Shown here: in pieces, positions 1 through 5,782 of the stretch | Layout: the number at the start of each line of letters is the position of its first letter | Numbering within the stretch: position 1 is the first letter of the stretch | Source: Betaproteobacteria bacterium UBA2293 | Lineage (GTDB): Bacteria; Pseudomonadota; Gammaproteobacteria; Burkholderiales; Rhodocyclaceae | Direction of reading: 5' to 3' | NCBI GenBank assembly: GCA_002345845.1 | Contig: DDWF01000302.1 | Coordinates: 1 to 10,640 of the forward strand | DNA: 10,640 nt | Made by a program: the position numbers and the translations under genes | The notes under the pieces: model-generated | What the model was told of the DNA's origin: nothing | Database searches by the model: none | What the model saw: only the letters and a program-made list of their open reading frames with translations

Positions 1-32
1 AACGGCTTGATGATGGCGGTAACGAATTTCAT
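1..32 (-). CDS. glnK: P-II nitrogen regulatory protein, N-terminal codons only (partial)
   Basis: Only the first ten codons lie in the window; the gene runs off the left edge. They read MKFVTAIIKPF (the last codon completed by expectation), the typical start of P-II signal proteins, which bind ATP/ADP and 2-oxoglutarate and control ammonium transport and nitrogen metabolism. A purine-rich Shine-Dalgarno stretch (AGGGGAA) sits about 8 nt upstream of the ATG. It lies just downstream of, and in the same direction as, the TorF-type porin. From general knowledge, porin, P-II and ammonium transporter (amtB) genes are often adjacent in related betaproteobacteria, so glnK is favoured over glnB. That choice is an inference, because the discriminating residues lie outside the window. 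Confidence 0.8.
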   Translation of the reverse strand, partial: MKFVTAIIKP

Positions 33-64
33 GGTTGTTCCCCTATACGGTTAAAACTTGTTTT

Positions 65-98
65 CCCCCGCCAGCACCGGCCGGAACACCGGCGGGGG
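65..98 (-). promoter_or_regulatory. GC-rich hairpin between the porin and P-II genes
   Basis: CCCCCGCC (65-72) and GGCGGGGG (91-98) are perfect 8-bp inverted repeats around an 18-nt loop that contains CCGGCCGG. The hairpin lies after the porin stop and before the P-II start. No T-run follows it on the minus strand, so it is not a classical intrinsic terminator. It could stabilise the porin mRNA or partly attenuate read-through into the P-II gene. Confidence 0.45.
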
Positions 99-115
99 AT
101 TTTCAGACTGATGAC

Positions 116-877
116 TTAGAAGGACTTGCTGAAGGACAGGACGCCGGTAGCACGACCGGCATCCTTGCCGCTGAAGCAGTAGGCTTCACCCTTCGAGCAG
201 CTGCCATCGGCCGTGGTGTCGGTGTAGGTCAGAGCAACGACGCCGAAACCGACATCCTTGGTGACGCCGAGCTTCCAGTCGGTGTAGTTGGCATCGCTGT
301 AGTTCTTGATGTGCTGACGACCGACGTGGGCGACGATGCCCCAACCGCCATCCAGAGGAATATTGGCAGTCAGATCCAGGTAGCCGCTACCGCGGTTCTT
401 GCCGTTGCCACCATCCTGGTCACCCCAGGCAAAGATGTAGTCGGAAACGACGGAGTTGTACTTCAGGGTCAGGAACTTCCAGCCGATGGCACCATAAACT
501 TCCAGGGTATCCGGCGTCGGGCCGGCGATGTTGTTGCCGGTGTAGTAATACTTGAGGACGCCGACGTCATAGGAAAAATCCTCGGCGAAAGTGCCGCGAT
601 AGCCGCCGTAGAGGTCCCATTCCATGCTGGTGTTTTCCTTGGTGCCGACCCAGTTCACATTGGAGGCCCAGGTACCGACATAGAAGCCGCTGGCGTGGCT
701 GTAATCGAAGCCACCCTGAATGGTCGGCTCGTGGGCGGTCTGGCTGATGCCGCGGAAGATGTAATCGGTCGCCAGCGTGACGTTGGCCGACAGGGTGTGC
801 GGGCTGGCCGGCTCTTCGGCGATGGCCGGAGCGGCAAAGGCGCCAACGAGGGCAAGGGCGATCAGGGACTTCTTCAT
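116..877 (-). CDS. TorF-family putative outer-membrane porin
   Basis: This is a 253-aa predicted outer-membrane beta-barrel. A signal peptide occupies residues 1-20 (MKKSLIALALVGAFAAPAIA, cleavage after AIA). The mature protein begins with the family-typical stretch SANVTLATDYIFRGISQT, then alternating amphipathic strands rich in Tyr/Trp/Gly, and ends in a C-terminal Phe (KSF), a usual beta-barrel assembly signal. The family (TorF / Gcw_chp, about 220-260 aa) is recognised by motif, and its substrate is generally unknown. The ATG is supported by an upstream CAGGAGAGA Shine-Dalgarno. Placement before a P-II gene, with a sigma-54 promoter and NtrC-like boxes upstream, suggests nitrogen-limitation control and possibly a role in uptake of a nitrogen source. 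That role is inference. Confidence 0.88.
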   Translation of the reverse strand: MKKSLIALALVGAFAAPAIAEEPASPHTLSANVTLATDYIFRGISQTAHEPTIQGGFDYSHASGFYVGTWASNVNWVGTKENTSMEWDLYGGYRGTFAEDFSYDVGVLKYYYTGNNIAGPTPDTLEVYGAIGWKFLTLKYNSVVSDYIFAWGDQDGGNGKNRGSGYLDLTANIPLDGGWGIVAHVGRQHIKNYSDANYTDWKLGVTKDVGFGVVALTYTDTTADGSCSKGEAYCFSGKDAGRATGVLSFSKSF

Positions 878-933
878 GGTTTCTCTCCTGTAGAACGATT
901 CAAAAACAAAAATAAAATGTGTAGCTCAGCAAT

Positions 934-950
934 AGCAGAACGCGTGCCAG
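934..950 (-). promoter_or_regulatory. Sigma-54 (-24/-12) promoter for the porin/P-II unit
   Basis: On the minus strand the site reads CTGGCACGCGTTCTGCT. The -24 GG and -12 GC are separated by exactly 10 nt, as RpoN promoters require, and YTGGCACG is matched fully. The -12 element is CTGC rather than TTGC, one mismatch. Transcription would begin roughly 45 nt before the porin start codon. RpoN promoters need an enhancer-binding activator, and candidate NtrC boxes lie upstream. Confidence 0.8.
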
Positions 951-999
951 ATCAATTTATTGCTTTAAATCAAATACTTTTCAGCAACAGTCAAACTCG

Positions 1000-1029
1000 C
1001 GCACCAAGTCAACGCACCAATGCAGTGCA
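1000..1029 (-). promoter_or_regulatory. NtrC-like enhancer boxes upstream of the sigma-54 promoter
   Basis: On the minus strand, positions 1013-1029 read TGCACTGCATTGGTGCG, matching the NtrC consensus TGCAC-N5-TGGTGCA at all but the last base. A second, weaker 17-bp box at 1000-1016 (TGC...TGGTGC) overlaps it. A third TGGTGCG half-site lies at 1044-1050. They sit about 50-115 bp upstream of the sigma-54 promoter, a usual distance for NtrC enhancers acting by DNA looping. The gene context (porin plus P-II) supports nitrogen control. Confidence 0.7.
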
Positions 1030-1119
1030 GTTACACACCGTCACGCACCAGTGACGAGCGAGGCCGAAAATCTGAGGAAATACCGTTGTGCTACACTCGA
1101 CGCCCCACGGAGGAACACC

Positions 1120-1362
1120 ATGCTCGACCCTAAATTTCTGGAAGAAATCGGCGCCAAGATGAGCGCCCTGTTGGCCAACTCACCGGTCAAGGACATCGAG
1201 AAGAACACCAAGGCGCTGGTCAGCGGCGCCTTCGCCAAGCTTGATCTGGTAACCCGCGAGGAGTTCGATGTTCAGGCTCAGGTCCTGGCCCGCACCCGCG
1301 ACAAGTTGAAGGATCTCGAAGCCCGCGTCGAGGCGCTGGAAAAGGCGCGCAGCGGGCAGTAA
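1120..1362 (+). CDS. ubiK: UbiK family ubiquinone biosynthesis accessory factor
   Basis: This 80-aa protein belongs to the UbiK/YqiC (BMFP) family, which assists UbiJ and the Ubi complex in aerobic ubiquinone synthesis and associates with membranes. The N-terminus (MLDPKFLEEIGAKMSALL) is an amphipathic helix, followed by the NTKALVSGAFAKLDLVTREEFD segment. Residues about 50-76 form a heptad-patterned coiled coil (LARTRDKLKDLEARVEALEK), which supports trimerisation in the family. The ATG at 1120 is chosen over an in-frame upstream ATG at 1051 because GGAGGA lies 6 nt before it and the family starts at this point. The stop is only 6 nt before comM, so the two are probably co-transcribed. A weak -10 (TACACT, 1092-1097) is visible without a convincing -35. 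Confidence 0.9.
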   Translation: MLDPKFLEEIGAKMSALLANSPVKDIEKNTKALVSGAFAKLDLVTREEFDVQAQVLARTRDKLKDLEARVEALEKARSGQ

Positions 1363-1368
1363 GCCACC

Positions 1369-2019
1369 ATGGCCCTGGCCATCGCTCACAGCCGCGGGCT
1401 GGATGGCCTGAACGCGCCACCGGTCACGGTCGAGGTCCATCTGGCCAGCGGCTTGCCCAGCTTCACGCTGGTCGGCCTGCCCGACACTGAAGTCAAGGAA
1501 GCCCGCGACCGGGTACGGGCGGCAATCGTCAATTCCGGCTTCGAATTTCCCAGCAAACGCATCACCGTCAATCTGGCACCGGCCGACCTGCCCAAGGAAT
1601 CCGGGCGCTTCGATCTGCCGATCGCCCTCGGCATCCTCGCCGCCAGCGGCCAGGTTCCGGGTAAGCCGCTGGCTGACTACGAGTTCGCCGGTGAACTGTC
1701 CTTGTCTGGCGACCTGCGTCCGGTGCGCGGCGCGCTGGCCATGGCCCTGCAGACCGCCGGCAATGGCAAGCCCTTCGTCCTGCCCGCGCTGAGCGCCGGC
1801 GAAGCGGCGCTTACCGGGGCCGGGGAGATCCTCTCCGCCAACTCCTTGTTAGCTGTCTGCGCCCATCTGAGCGGCCGCGAAGCGCTGGCGCCCGCCGTTG
1901 CCACTACCGGCGAGTCTGCGGCGCCGCTTCCCGATCTTGCCGACGTACGCGGCCAGGCACAGGCCAAGCGGGCACTGGAAATTGCCGCTGCCGGCAATCA
2001 TTCGCTGCTGATGTGCTAG
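1369..2019 (+). pseudogene. comM: comM (YifB) 5' part, interrupted by the element
   Basis: ComM is an AAA+ hexameric helicase of the Mg-chelatase-like family that extends the recombination branch during natural transformation. This fragment encodes residues 1-215: the N-terminal start MALAIAHSRG, the ChlI-like Lon-protease-fold domain at about residues 20-140 (GLPSFTLVGLPDTEVKEARDR; ITVNLAPADLPKESGRFDLP), and the linker leading to the ATPase domain (DVRGQAQAKRALEIAAAGNHSLLM). After codon 215 the element begins and adds one Cys and a TAG stop. All ATP-binding and hydrolysis motifs are missing. The missing part lies at 9175-10023; joined, the two give 497 codons, close to the usual ComM length of about 500. 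The truncated product is unlikely to be functional. Confidence 0.93.
2006..2013 (+). repeat. attL common core (left 8-bp direct repeat)
   Basis: TGCTGATG here is identical to 9167-9174 at the other end of the insert. It encodes the L-L-M codons of ComM before Walker A. Identical short core sequences at both ends are what a site-specific serine integrase leaves, and retaining one copy restores the comM reading frame exactly. Confidence 0.85.
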
Positions 2020-2032
2020 TCTTGGAGACCCC
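2014..2032 (+). promoter_or_regulatory. Left arm of the element attachment site (P' arm)
   Basis: GTCTTGGAGACCCC at 2019-2032 is an imperfect inverted copy (11 of 14 bases) of GGGGTCTTCACGCC at 9146-9159 at the other end. In the circular form, 9146-9174 joined to 2014-2032 makes a 48-bp dyad whose centre falls in the common TGCTGATG. This size and symmetry suit a serine-integrase attP. The integrase start codon is only 15 nt further on. Confidence 0.65.
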
Positions 2033-2047
2033 ACTCCTGAGGCTCTT

Positions 2048-3598
2048 ATGCCCGCCACTCCCAAGGCTTACTCGTATCTCCGCTTCTCAACGCCAGAGCA
2101 GGCCAAGGGGGATTCCAGACGCCGCCAGTCCTCACTTGCTACAGACTACGCAGCCCGGCACGGTCTGGTCCTCGCTGATGACTCCGAGTATCAAGACCTT
2201 GGCGTCTCGGCCTTCCGCGGCAAGAACCTTCAGACAGGCGCCCTAGGTGAGTTCCTTGAAGCTGTCCGCGCCGGAGCTATCCCGGCTGGCTCATTCCTCC
2301 TCGTAGAATCATTGGACCGCATCTCGCGGGATGCATTTCGATTGGCCGTCCGCGCCCTTGAAGACATCTGTGAGGCCGGCGTGGTGGTGGTCACCCTGAA
2401 TGATGGAGCAAGATACGACGCTTCCCGGCTGAACGATGTAGGGAGTTTCTTTATGGCCGTCCTCGGTTTCATCCGCGCCAACGAGGAGAGTGTCACCAAG
2501 TCAAAGCGGCTCTCGGCTGCATGGGAAAACAAGCGGGCCAAGGCAGCAGAGGGCTTTCCGCAGAGCCGCATGTGTCCAGCGTGGTTGCTCCTGAAGGATG
2601 ACCGCTCAGCTTATGAGGTGATTGAAGAGAAGGCAGCGGTGGTCCGGCGTATCTTCGAGGAATTGAGTAGCGGCATCAGCCCTCACACTATCGTTTACAA
2701 GCTCAATACCGAGGGAGTGCCGACCTTCAGCAAGCGGGGCAGCACGAAGAACATTTGGTATCGTTCCTTCATCTTGAAGCTGCTCGAATCGCAGACGGTC
2801 ATTGGCACCTACCAGCCCGCCCGCATCAGCCACGAAGGGGGCAAGCGCCACCGCATCCTGTTGGACCCTATCCCGAATTATTACCCTGCTGTGGTTTCTG
2901 AGGAGGCATTCAACAGGGCTACTCTGGTTGCTGCATCGAAGTCGGTAGCTCGGGGCCGCCACGCCTCCAAGCCCCTGCGTAATGCCTTCTCTGGGCTCGC
3001 TCGGTGCTCCCGCTGCGGGGGGCTCATGGTCAGAGTCTATAAGGGCAAGGCTCCAAAGGGTGGTGAATATCTGGTGTGCTCCCGAGCTAGAGCCGGCGCT
3101 GGCTGCTCCTACGAAGCCCTCCGCTACATCAAGGTAGAGGACACCTTTACCGCTGCGCTGCCCGGACTCCTTGCAGACCTCCCCAGCGGGAATGATGACC
3201 ACATCCGGGCCAAGCTGGATAACAATGAAACGGCCTCCCTCGCGCTCAGCGACATGCTCGAGAATGTCATGACGGCAATCGAAGCCGCGCCCACATCTCG
3301 CGCCTTGTCTGACCGCCTCGCCAAGTTGGAGGCGGCATCTTCCGAACTGAAAGAAGAGGAAGCAGACTTACTCGCCCAGCTTGCCGCCGCATCCTCTCTG
3401 GTACTGGAGAAGCGCGTGGAGAACGCCTTGGCATGCCTAGCCACCATGGACGAAGACCGCCGCCCCCTGAATGCCGCACTTCGTGGCCTGCTGTCCTCGG
3501 TGGTCTTCGACTACGATGCCGGAGTACTCTGCTGCGAGTGGATCAAGGGTGGTTCCACTGAACTTCTCTTCAGATTCCCCCGCGAGGCGTCTCAATAA
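2048..3598 (+). CDS. Large serine recombinase, probable integrase of the element
   Basis: This 516-aa recombinase would integrate and excise the element through a covalent phosphoserine intermediate. The resolvase-type catalytic domain covers about residues 7-160: YLRFST holds catalytic Ser14 and Arg12, and ESLDRISRD (87-95) carries the conserved active-site arginines. The recombinase domain follows (about 170-295), then a zinc ribbon with Cys320, Cys323, Cys344 and Cys353. A long Leu/Glu/Ala coiled coil (about 395-460) precedes the C-terminus, as in phiC31/A118-type integrases, where it controls directionality. Length is typical of the family. The ATG at 2048 lacks a strong Shine-Dalgarno. 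It lies 34 nt inside the left end and points the same way as comM, so read-through from the ubiK-comM promoter could express it when integrated. No recombination directionality factor is recognisable. Confidence 0.95.
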   Translation: MPATPKAYSYLRFSTPEQAKGDSRRRQSSLATDYAARHGLVLADDSEYQDLGVSAFRGKNLQTGALGEFLEAVRAGAIPAGSFLLVESLDRISRDAFRLAVRALEDICEAGVVVVTLNDGARYDASRLNDVGSFFMAVLGFIRANEESVTKSKRLSAAWENKRAKAAEGFPQSRMCPAWLLLKDDRSAYEVIEEKAAVVRRIFEELSSGISPHTIVYKLNTEGVPTFSKRGSTKNIWYRSFILKLLESQTVIGTYQPARISHEGGKRHRILLDPIPNYYPAVVSEEAFNRATLVAASKSVARGRHASKPLRNAFSGLARCSRCGGLMVRVYKGKAPKGGEYLVCSRARAGAGCSYEALRYIKVEDTFTAALPGLLADLPSGNDDHIRAKLDNNETASLALSDMLENVMTAIEAAPTSRALSDRLAKLEAASSELKEEEADLLAQLAAASSLVLEKRVENALACLATMDEDRRPLNAALRGLLSSVVFDYDAGVLCCEWIKGGSTELLFRFPREASQ

Positions 3599-3609
3599 TA
3601 TTGGTACTT

Positions 3610-4116
3610 TCAATGGCCCCCGCCGCGCTTGGCCTTCCGGTAATCCCAAGGCGGCACGGGGGCAGCATCTGCCCACAACCCTACACGCTTCGCTCTGGCT
3701 GCATCCTCAGCAGCGGCATAAAGCTTCCTGTCCTCGGGTGATTGCTCCCCCTCGTACTTCTTGTAATGCCAAGCCATGCCATGGCGGACCTGTTCTAGAT
3801 TGATGTCCCGCCCCCGCTTGTCGATGAGCTTGCCAATGACGCGCCCGTAGCGGTCCTTCTTGGTCCATTCAATGACCAACTCTTTGTCAAAGGCAAGGTC
3901 GCTCAGCGCCTCCTTCGAGCGTTGCCCGTAGGGCTGCTTCTTCTCGGGAGCATCAATGCCAGCAACTCGAATCTTGTGCTGAGTCTTGGAGGCATCCAAT
4001 AGCGTGATGGTGTCGCCATCTGTGACCCCCACGACATGCCCCGTCAGAGTGTCCGCGTGGGCAGCAAGGGCCACAACCGCTAGGGCTAACGTCAGCGCCA
4101 CTACTCGTTGTTTCAT
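3610..4116 (-). CDS. Secreted thermonuclease-family (SNase-like) endonuclease
   Basis: This 168-aa protein has a signal peptide at residues 1-21 (hydrophobic ALTLALAVVALAAHA, cleavage near AHA-D), so it acts in the periplasm or outside the cell. The mature part is one staphylococcal-nuclease OB-fold. It shows VTDGDT (31-36), then IRVAGIDAPE (49-58) with the counterparts of SNase Arg35, Asp40 and Glu43 (here Arg50, Asp55, Glu58), and DRYGR (88-92) with Arg92 as the Arg87 counterpart. All catalytic positions are present, so Ca-dependent cleavage of DNA/RNA is expected. A GAGG Shine-Dalgarno precedes the ATG by 9 nt. It converges with the integrase across 11 bp. Its upstream region is formed by a decayed copy of the 81-aa gene. 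It could degrade extracellular DNA or aid nucleotide scavenging. Confidence 0.92.
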   Translation of the reverse strand: MKQRVVALTLALAVVALAAHADTLTGHVVGVTDGDTITLLDASKTQHKIRVAGIDAPEKKQPYGQRSKEALSDLAFDKELVIEWTKKDRYGRVIGKLIDKRGRDINLEQVRHGMAWHYKKYEGEQSPEDRKLYAAAEDAARAKRVGLWADAAPVPPWDYRKAKRGGGH

Positions 4117-4137
4117 TGGCGCTTACCTCTCAGCCCG

Positions 4138-4221
4138 GAAGTTGCCATCCTCGGGCGTGCTGGTGCTCGGTGCCGAAGCGCGTCACTGCTGACTTCAGCG
4201 AAAAAATAGGGGATCAGGGAC
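4138..4221 (+). pseudogene. Decayed 3' remnant of a second copy of the 81-aa gene (repeat copy 1)
   Basis: This 84-bp stretch matches 4554-4639 at about 85% by eye, with a 2-bp deletion near 4156 that breaks the frame. After the deletion it still reads VLVLGAEARHC and a TGA, against VLVLGAEARHR and TGA in the intact copy. Several base differences within that peptide are synonymous (GGT/GGC, GCC/GCA, GAA/GAG, GCG/GCT, CGT/CGC), so both copies once evolved as protein-coding. The match continues about 30 bp past the stop (run of A, then TAGGGG and CAGGGAC). No match to the upstream part of the gene is seen; the thermonuclease gene occupies that side. Confidence 0.7.
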
Positions 4222-4364
4222 AAGATCAACTCACTTCTGGATAGCATGCACACATGCATTAACCGACTGATTTAACAATAAAAATACGGACATACGGGCT
4301 GTTCACAGGTCACAAAAATGGGTACAGTGCGTATTCTTTCAATGACGCACAGGAACAGTCAATC
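4222..4364 (+). promoter_or_regulatory. AT-richer intergenic region with an inverted repeat before the 81-aa gene
   Basis: This 143-bp stretch holds no gene. Its first half is visibly AT-richer than the surroundings (4256-4290), as expected of a promoter region. GTGCGT (4327-4332) and ACGCAC (4345-4350) form a 6-bp inverted repeat with a 12-nt spacer, ending 14 nt before the ATG at 4365. It could be an operator or a leader hairpin. I cannot place a convincing -35/-10 pair. Confidence 0.35.
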
Positions 4365-4610
4365 ATGACCCTCGACATCTTCAACGCCACCAGCCGGACC
4401 ACTGCCGGTGCCCTTCTCGACATCCTCAAGCGGGCCTTCTCTCGGGGCTTCAACGTTGTGGCCTACATGCATCATGACCCCATCGCCACCCGTCATGCTC
4501 GGACCACTGCCGGGGCCATTGAAGGGGAACTGTACGCGGATGGTAGCGGCCTTGAAGTTGCCATCCTTGGGCGCGTGCTGGTGCTCGGCGCAGAGGCTCG
4601 CCACCGCTGA
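4365..4610 (+). CDS. 81-aa protein of unknown function with an internal RTTAG repeat
   Basis: I do not recognise the family. The protein has no signal peptide, membrane segment or Cys. It contains two RTTAG motifs 35 residues apart (SRTTAGALLD and ARTTAGAIEG), encoded by an identical 14-bp sequence at 4395-4408 and 4500-4513, and a C-terminus EVAILGRVLVLGAEARHR. It could be a short alpha/beta fold; the first half (ALLDILKRAFSRGFNVVAYMHH) looks helix-strand. That it is real is supported by the decayed copy at 4138-4221, which differs mainly at synonymous positions in the shared C-terminus. A purine-rich AGGAACAG lies about 10-13 nt before the ATG. It converges with the ParB-like gene. Confidence 0.6.
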   Translation: MTLDIFNATSRTTAGALLDILKRAFSRGFNVVAYMHHDPIATRHARTTAGAIEGELYADGSGLEVAILGRVLVLGAEARHR

Positions 4611-4639
4611 CCCCGGCAAAAAAATAGGGGAGCAGGGAC
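4554..4639 (+). repeat. 86-bp direct repeat, copy 2 (3' end of the 81-aa gene and downstream)
   Basis: This copy matches 4138-4221 with about a dozen substitutions and a 2-bp gap. It covers the last 18 codons and stop of the 81-aa gene plus about 30 bp downstream, including an A-run followed by TAGGGG. Conservation beyond the stop suggests that a gene-plus-downstream unit was duplicated, or that the downstream part has its own function. Confidence 0.75.
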
Positions 4640-4656
4640 GCACGCCGGAAACACAG

Positions 4657-4730
4657 GGGGTGCAAATTGCACCGTCTAGAGATGCACCCCGAAGACGCCC
4701 ACAGGTTCAAACTGTAGCGACTCTTCGGGG
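4657..4730. repeat. Nested inverted repeats between convergent genes
   Basis: Three structures are packed here. GGTGCAAATTGCACC (4659-4673) is a perfect palindrome with 7-bp arms around one base. GGGGTGCA (4657-4664) also pairs with TGCACCCC (4683-4690). CCCCGAAGA (4687-4695) and TCTTCGGGG (4722-4730) are perfect 9-bp inverted repeats that enclose a smaller ACAG/CTGT dyad (4701-4715). The region sits downstream of both the 81-aa gene and the ParB-like gene. It may be a bidirectional terminator without T-runs, or a binding site for the ParB-like or the 72-aa protein. Confidence 0.6.
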
Positions 4731-4737
4731 GTTGCCG

Positions 4738-5565
4738 TCAAAAGTCCGGGTTGGTTTCCTCTAACGGTTCGACCAGCCCCCGGTCATCATCCCAGTGCTC
4801 CCGCAGGGAGTCAGGAAGGCGACTATCGTAAATCCAAAGGGCACGGGCAAGGACTTCATGCTTCTGTTGGCCTTGCTTGCCGAGAGCCTTGAGGAGTTGA
4901 TTGGCCATCTCCTGCGCTTGTTCATCAAGCCAAGCCTCCCGGTCGATTTCCTGCACCTCGGGACTTTCTCCCGCTGCCCTCATTCGGGCATCATTCCACG
5001 ACATGCCGGCCACCTCCTCGGCAGACAATCCCATCTTCTCGATCAACTTCTTGCGGGCTGCCCGCATCGCCCCCAGAAAACCGTCAGACATTCCAGAGGC
5101 CAGCCGTACCCGCTCCTTTGAAAGCTGGGTGCATGTCGTCAGCTTCCACGCGGTCGCCTTCTTCTCTGCATTGGTCATGGGCAGCTTCTCTCCTGAATTC
5201 AGCTTGCCAGCGTAGCCCATAGCTTCGTCCAAGGTGCCCCGGTAGGGCGTCACAGGGATGGCACCCTTCCAGCCCGCAAAGCGATACGCCGCCAAGCGGT
5301 GATGCCCGTCAATGGCCGCCCAAGCATCACCCACCCACGACACCATGACTGGGTCCAGGGGGTGGCCGCCTTTCGGAGTCCTGGCCAGTTCTCTAACGTG
5401 TGCCTTCGATGCTGGCCCCGCCGGCCCTCTGGGCTGGAATACATCGGGAAACTCCCGGATGCTCTCAAGGGGTAAGGTGCCGGGTGCCTCGCTGGGGGCG
5501 GGGCTTCCTTCAGCGATAGCCCGCTCAAGTTCTCGCTTGGTTTCCAGTGTTGCCATGTTCTTCAC
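4738..5565 (-). CDS. ParB-like N-terminal domain protein
   Basis: This 275-aa protein has a ParB/Srx-type N-terminal domain at about residues 30-140: LPLESIREFPDVFQPR, a conserved PLDPVMVSWVG strand, and AIDGHHR (84-90), the counterpart of the ParB GEHR CTP/phosphate-binding box. A possible helix-turn-helix follows (about 148-172, LSKERVRLASGMSDGFLGAM). The charged C-terminal part resembles nothing I know. No ParA ATPase is adjacent, so classical partitioning is doubtful; a regulator, clamp or nuclease-like role is possible. The GTG at 5565 and the ATG three codons later (5556) are both plausible starts. It overlaps the upstream 72-aa gene by 41 bp, which indicates translational coupling, and is the last gene of the rnhA-led minus-strand unit. 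Confidence 0.82.
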   Translation of the reverse strand: MKNMATLETKRELERAIAEGSPAPSEAPGTLPLESIREFPDVFQPRGPAGPASKAHVRELARTPKGGHPLDPVMVSWVGDAWAAIDGHHRLAAYRFAGWKGAIPVTPYRGTLDEAMGYAGKLNSGEKLPMTNAEKKATAWKLTTCTQLSKERVRLASGMSDGFLGAMRAARKKLIEKMGLSAEEVAGMSWNDARMRAAGESPEVQEIDREAWLDEQAQEMANQLLKALGKQGQQKHEVLARALWIYDSRLPDSLREHWDDDRGLVEPLEETNPDF

Positions 5566-5743
5566 TCTCTACAGTTGATTGCTGATGCTCGGCCAAGATG
5601 CGGGCCAGAACCTGATTATTGTTCAAACGTTCGCCGGTACGCCGTTCGATGTCCCGCTGGAAATCCTTCAGGTAGTCAAAAGCCGAGACCGGGAAGGCAA
5701 CCTGCCGGAAGACAAGCTGCTCGCTGCTGTTGGGATGGATCAT
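5525..5743 (-). CDS. 72-aa protein, possible ribbon-helix-helix DNA-binding protein
   Basis: I do not recognise a named family. The order strand (LVFRQVAFPVSA), helix (FDYLKDFQRDIERRTG), polar turn (ERLNNN) and helix (QVLARILAEHQQ) fits a ribbon-helix-helix fold like small plasmid regulators (CopG/ParG type). That is an inference from pattern only. The C-terminal 15 residues are polar and likely disordered, and their codons overlap the start of the ParB-like gene by 41 bp. It sits 39 bp downstream of rnhA on the same strand. A small DNA binder before a ParB-like gene would suit autoregulation of the unit. Confidence 0.6.
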   Translation of the reverse strand: MIHPNSSEQLVFRQVAFPVSAFDYLKDFQRDIERRTGERLNNNQVLARILAEHQQSTVESEEHGNTGNQART

Positions 5744-5782
5744 TGATCTGCTTTCATGAATAGGGTTGTCCTGCTGGGGCTG

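Noticed and set aside
65..98. Intrinsic terminator after the porin
   Set aside because: The stem is strong but no T-run follows it on the transcribed (minus) strand, so it is reported only as a hairpin.
35..1054. 339-codon plus-strand open frame over the porin region
   Set aside because: It is antisense to the porin, which has a signal peptide, a C-terminal Phe, a Shine-Dalgarno and a promoter. The plus-strand product is low-complexity Gly/Val/Ala/Asp typical of a GC-rich shadow frame.
1051..1119. Upstream extension of UbiK to an ATG at 1051
   Set aside because: The extra 23 residues are not family-like, and the strong GGAGGA site stands before the ATG at 1120.
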